64,000 nt of DNA from Kordia sp039026955 (GTDB lineage: Bacteria > Bacteroidota > Bacteroidia > Flavobacteriales > Flavobacteriaceae). Of this stretch, positions 61,476-64,000 are shown one piece after another. Both the position numbers and the translations under genes were made by a program. Location of the stretch: assembly GCA_039026955.1 (NCBI GenBank), contig JBCCLH010000005.1, positions 62,001-126,000 on the forward strand. Reading direction: 5' to 3'. The notes under the pieces are model-generated. The model saw only the letters and a program-made list of their open reading frames with translations, was not told where the DNA came from and did no database searches. Position 1 is the stretch's first letter, and each line of letters starts with the position of its first letter.

Positions 61476-61651
61476 CTTATTGTTATTTACATTATTAGGT
61501 CGTTGCAAATATACGCTAAGATTGTCTTAGTAAAGGTTAGGTTTTCTTTAAATCCATATAAAATTTCGATAAAATACCAATTTGCGTATTATGTAGTCCA
61601 TAAAAATAGTAGAGAATTCATTTTTTAGGTAAAAATATACATTTCAAATAT

Positions 61652-62308
61652 TTATACGTCTTCGCTTTTTTCGTGTTCTTTTAGATAGCGAATTTCATCT
61701 TCTGGCAGTGTGATTTTTGAATAATCCAATTCCCAACCAATCGTTTCTACAATTTTTTCAATGACCAGAATAGCATTCAATGCTTCTTGTTTTGCTGTGT
61801 CTAATAAACCACTTTCTGGAACTTTTTGAATAATGTGTTGCTTGGCTTCTTTGTTAAGTTTGGTCAAATCGTCTGCGTTGAATTTATTCAGCAATCCATC
61901 TTTAATATCGTAATAAGTAAAATCGGTTTCCACCGTTAAAATTTCAGGTTCTGGAAAATGAACAATTCGTATTTTTTTATGATTTTTATCTGCTTCTAAA
62001 CGTAGCTTTTGCAAATCATACCCAACACTTGCTTTCGCTTTAATGACGATAAGTGCGCGTTTTTTGCTAGAAATCATGCGTAAAAAGTGTGCAGATGTAT
62101 CTTCGTAATGGTAAATTTCGCTGAAATCACCTTCTACAGTAGTGAGTTTACACACATTCTTAATCTTATCCAACAACAAATGCGATTGCTGTGTGATGCG
62201 TTGTTCTGCTTGCCTTTTCCCAAGATACACATACACAACATACGCACCAATTCCTCCAAATACTACTCCTAAAACAATGTCCATATACAAGCGATTTACA
62301 AAAACCAT
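61652..62308 (-). CDS. DUF4230 membrane-anchored protein
   Basis: 218 residues. One N-terminal membrane helix (about 9-29: MDIVLGVVFGGIGAYVVYVY), then a soluble domain with LTTVEGDFSEIYHYED, KKRALIVIKAKASVGYDL and a helical C-terminus. This fits DUF4230, whose function is unknown. The start at 62308 is uncertain, as an ATG at 62284 also fits. The soluble part is probably outside the cytosol. Confidence 0.8.
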   Translation of the reverse strand: MVFVNRLYMDIVLGVVFGGIGAYVVYVYLGKRQAEQRITQQSHLLLDKIKNVCKLTTVEGDFSEIYHYEDTSAHFLRMISSKKRALIVIKAKASVGYDLQKLRLEADKNHKKIRIVHFPEPEILTVETDFTYYDIKDGLLNKFNADDLTKLNKEAKQHIIQKVPESGLLDTAKQEALNAILVIEKIVETIGWELDYSKITLPEDEIRYLKEHEKSEDV

Positions 62309-62394
62309 TTCTGGTTTGCATGCGTATAAATGTACTATTTTTTAATGATCTGCTGTAAAAATTGAGGTTCGCTATAAAAGATGACAAAAAGAAC

Positions 62395-62655
62395 TTACGA
62401 TATTCCTAATATTCGATTTCTTGCTTCTTCAGTTTCTTTAATACCTTCTTGCGTTCGAATAAAAAGCTCAATGATTGCATTTTCAATATCTTCATTTTCG
62501 TTTAAACCGTTGAATACATTTCGAATCATAGAAGAACCATAAGGCCTGCCACTTCTACTAGTCACATTCTTTTCTTTCAAAATTTTTAGGACGCCATCAG
62601 TATAGTGATATCCTAGTACCTCTTTGAGTTTTTCACGTTGTTGTTTTCGTATCAT
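62395..62655 (-). CDS. Small hypothetical protein
   Basis: 86 residues. It has a basic N-terminus (MIRKQQREKLKEVLG), then YTDGVLKILKEKNVTSRSGRPYG and an acidic helix. The middle could form a helix-turn-helix, but I do not recognise a family. It is divergent from the HTH-like gene at 62795. Confidence 0.55.
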   Translation of the reverse strand: MIRKQQREKLKEVLGYHYTDGVLKILKEKNVTSRSGRPYGSSMIRNVFNGLNENEDIENAIIELFIRTQEGIKETEEARNRILGIS

Positions 62656-62752
62656 TTGTATGCGTAAATTAAATATAATTAGTTAATTGCTATATTTGTG
62701 TCGATTTTATGACACACGTTATAGAACTGACAGTATAATATTACAAACTATT

Positions 62753-62779
62753 TTCTACATATAGAAATTTTATGTAGAA
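62753..62779. promoter_or_regulatory. Palindrome before the first HTH-like gene
   Basis: TTCTACAT and ATGTAGAA, 11 nt apart, end 15 bp before the start at 62795. Candidate self-operator. Confidence 0.4.
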
Positions 62780-62794
62780 TAATTTCATAAAATG

Positions 62795-63202
62795 ATGAAA
62801 ATAATCGACAGAATAATCATCTTCATTAAGCATAAAAATTTAAGTATGCGTGCGTTTGACAAGTCAATAAACGCGGGAAACGGCTACATTAGTAAGCAAG
62901 CCAAATCGAATGCTTCTGTGGGCAGTGACGTTATTGAGAGGATAATCGGCGCGTATCCTGACTTGAATCCGCTTTGGTTGCTCACCGGTGATGGAAACAT
63001 GCGTATTGAACTTACGGAAGAGGAGAAGAAAGACGACAGTAAAGAGCCTCCACTTAAATACGATACGATTGATGCACTTATTGATCATAAAATTGAAGAT
63101 GCCATACAGCGTCAGTTTCAAGTGCTCTTAGATAAATTAGATACTTTTCCAACAATGGAAGAGATTCGAAAAGAAATCCAAAGAGTGCAAAACAACTCCT
63201 AA
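62795..63202 (+). CDS. HTH-like regulator, copy 1
   Basis: 135 residues from the second ATG, which aligns with the start of copy 2. The N-terminal ~70 residues (MKIIDRIIIFIKHKNLSMRA, FDKSINAGNGYISKQ, then YPDLNPLWLLTGDGNM) look like an Xre-type fold as in phage repressor-like proteins. An acidic linker and a C-terminal helix (QFQVLLDKLDTFPTMEEIRK) follow and probably dimerise. Tandem with copy 2. Confidence 0.65.
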   Translation: MKIIDRIIIFIKHKNLSMRAFDKSINAGNGYISKQAKSNASVGSDVIERIIGAYPDLNPLWLLTGDGNMRIELTEEEKKDDSKEPPLKYDTIDALIDHKIEDAIQRQFQVLLDKLDTFPTMEEIRKEIQRVQNNS

Positions 63203-63388
63203 ATCAGGACTTTTCTTCTTATTTCAAACACTATTTAGCCTAAAAATTGAGAATCGACGGTATAAAATTCCTGTCTTTTCCGAAAAAACTCTATATCTCA
63301 AAGAAAAATATGTATATTTACGAGTTCACTAATTTGTGCTGATTTACTGTCAGTTTAAGTGACGTTTTTATGATATTTAAACTATTCT

Positions 63389-63412
63389 CTATGAAAGCAT
63401 ATGTTTTCATAG
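63389..63412. promoter_or_regulatory. Palindrome before the second HTH-like gene
   Basis: CTATGAAAGCAT and ATGTTTTCATAG form a 24-bp inverted repeat with one mismatch, 18 bp before the start. Candidate self-operator. Confidence 0.4.
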
Positions 63413-63429
63413 TTTAATTTCTATATAAA

Positions 63430-63822
63430 ATGAAAATAATCGACAGAATTATAGAGTTTATCAAGTATAAAAATATGAGTATGCGTGCTTTTGATATTTC
63501 AATAAAAGTGGGCAATGGCTATACAAGTAAGCAATCGAAATCAGGCGCTTCTATTGGTAGTGATGTGCTGGAGCGTATAATCGATACGTATCCTGAGTTA
63601 AATCCGCTTTGGTTGATCACTGGAAAAGGTGACATGACGGTTCCTATCAAGAAATCGGGCGAACCTGTTCCTGATTATGGAGAAACGATTGATGAAATTT
63701 TAGAAAATAAGATCAAACGTATTGTACAAGATCAATTGAAGGAGTTCAGTGATAAGTTAGAGTCTTTCCCAACCTTAGATCAAATCAGCAAAGAGATTCA
63801 GAAGAATCTTCGCGGCGAATAA
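63430..63822 (+). CDS. HTH-like regulator, copy 2
   Basis: 130 residues, paralogous to copy 1 over its whole length (KIIDRIIEFIKYKNMSMRAF, ELNPLWLITGKGDM, FPTLDQISKEIQ). The linker differs (VPIKKSGEPVPDYGE). Each copy has its own upstream palindrome of different sequence, so the two may recognise different operators. Confidence 0.65.
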   Translation: MKIIDRIIEFIKYKNMSMRAFDISIKVGNGYTSKQSKSGASIGSDVLERIIDTYPELNPLWLITGKGDMTVPIKKSGEPVPDYGETIDEILENKIKRIVQDQLKEFSDKLESFPTLDQISKEIQKNLRGE

Positions 63823-64000
63823 TTACTTCAAAATCTTATACAAAACAGGCTTACTCGGCGTCGCATCGTTTTCAAAAGGTGCAATTTGAATGTTTATGTA
63901 ATACGCGCCATCTTCTATGGAATTTGCCACATAAATAAATTCTGTAATCGTGGCATTCATACGAATGTTGCCTTCTGTATTCCAAAAAGCATTGTGCGCT
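63823..64000 (-). CDS. C-terminal part of an unrecognised protein
   Basis: On the minus strand an open frame enters from the right edge and stops at TAA 63823-63825. The last ~59 residues include WNTEGNIRMNATITEF, IEDGAYYINIQIAPFEND and end PVLYKILK. The alternating pattern suggests beta strands. The family is not recognisable from this fragment. Confidence 0.6.
   Translation of the reverse strand, partial: AHNAFWNTEGNIRMNATITEFIYVANSIEDGAYYINIQIAPFENDATPSKPVLYKILK

Noticed and set aside
3..64000. Insertion sequences or integrases
   Set aside because: No transposase, recombinase or integrase coding sequence was found. The only mobile-like elements are the short repeats at 6427, 27553, 28735 and 30904.

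Overview
The window comes from the chromosome of a marine-type flavobacterium (Bacteroidota, Flavobacteriaceae). The evidence is the low GC content, genes without clear Shine-Dalgarno sites, promoters of the Bacteroidota form TTG-N17-20-TAnnTTTG, C-terminal type IX secretion (T9SS) sorting domains, DUF5686, DUF4407 and DUF4230 family proteins, and many small GG-leader peptide precursors. The genus cannot be fixed from sequence reading alone; Kordia-like is a guess.

Layout. 1-4.1 kb: a methyltransferase, a membrane ion-pumping pyrophosphatase (hppA) and a soluble pyrophosphatase (ppa). 4.1-10.9 kb: an accessory region with two paralogous membrane-anchored TPR/AraC regulators, a decayed stub of a third, and six small Cys-rich RiPP-like precursors. 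11-27.5 kb: mostly housekeeping genes. These are a DUF5686 outer-membrane protein, pdhB, etfB-etfA, a BFN/UVR nuclease, a CNT nucleoside transporter, a RES/Xre toxin-antitoxin pair, thyA, three secreted TonB-C-terminal-like proteins, a GNAT, a 2TM-dihydrofolate reductase fusion, fabD and lspA. 27.9-29.2 kb: four more precursors. 29.3-34.7 kb: a one-heme lipoprotein, galE, a DegT sugar aminotransferase and waaA. 34.9-36.7 kb: an LEA-like 11-mer-repeat lipoprotein and four more precursors. 36.8-45.6 kb: five tandem paralogues with a signal peptide, a variable passenger, a peptidase_S74 chaperone domain and a T9SS sorting domain. 45.8-64 kb: tRNA-Leu, an M20 peptidase, a T9SS-exported GH16 glucanase, a BlaI/M56/M56 sensor operon, a TlpA-like lipoprotein, DUF4407, a split His-Asp phosphorelay (kinase, lone receiver, Hpt, LytTR regulator), MmcQ/YjbR, DUF4230 and two tandem HTH-like proteins.

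The most unusual content is the combination of 14 precursor genes with no modification enzyme or exporter in the window, and the five S74/T9SS surface proteins. Several members of both sets carry the same palindrome (TACGG-N5-CCGTA) 53-62 bp before the start codon, about 20-22 bp ahead of a -7-like element, so they probably belong to one regulon. A roughly 135-bp interspersed repeat with terminal inverted repeats sits directly behind four genes, three of them RiPP-associated or flanking RiPP clusters.
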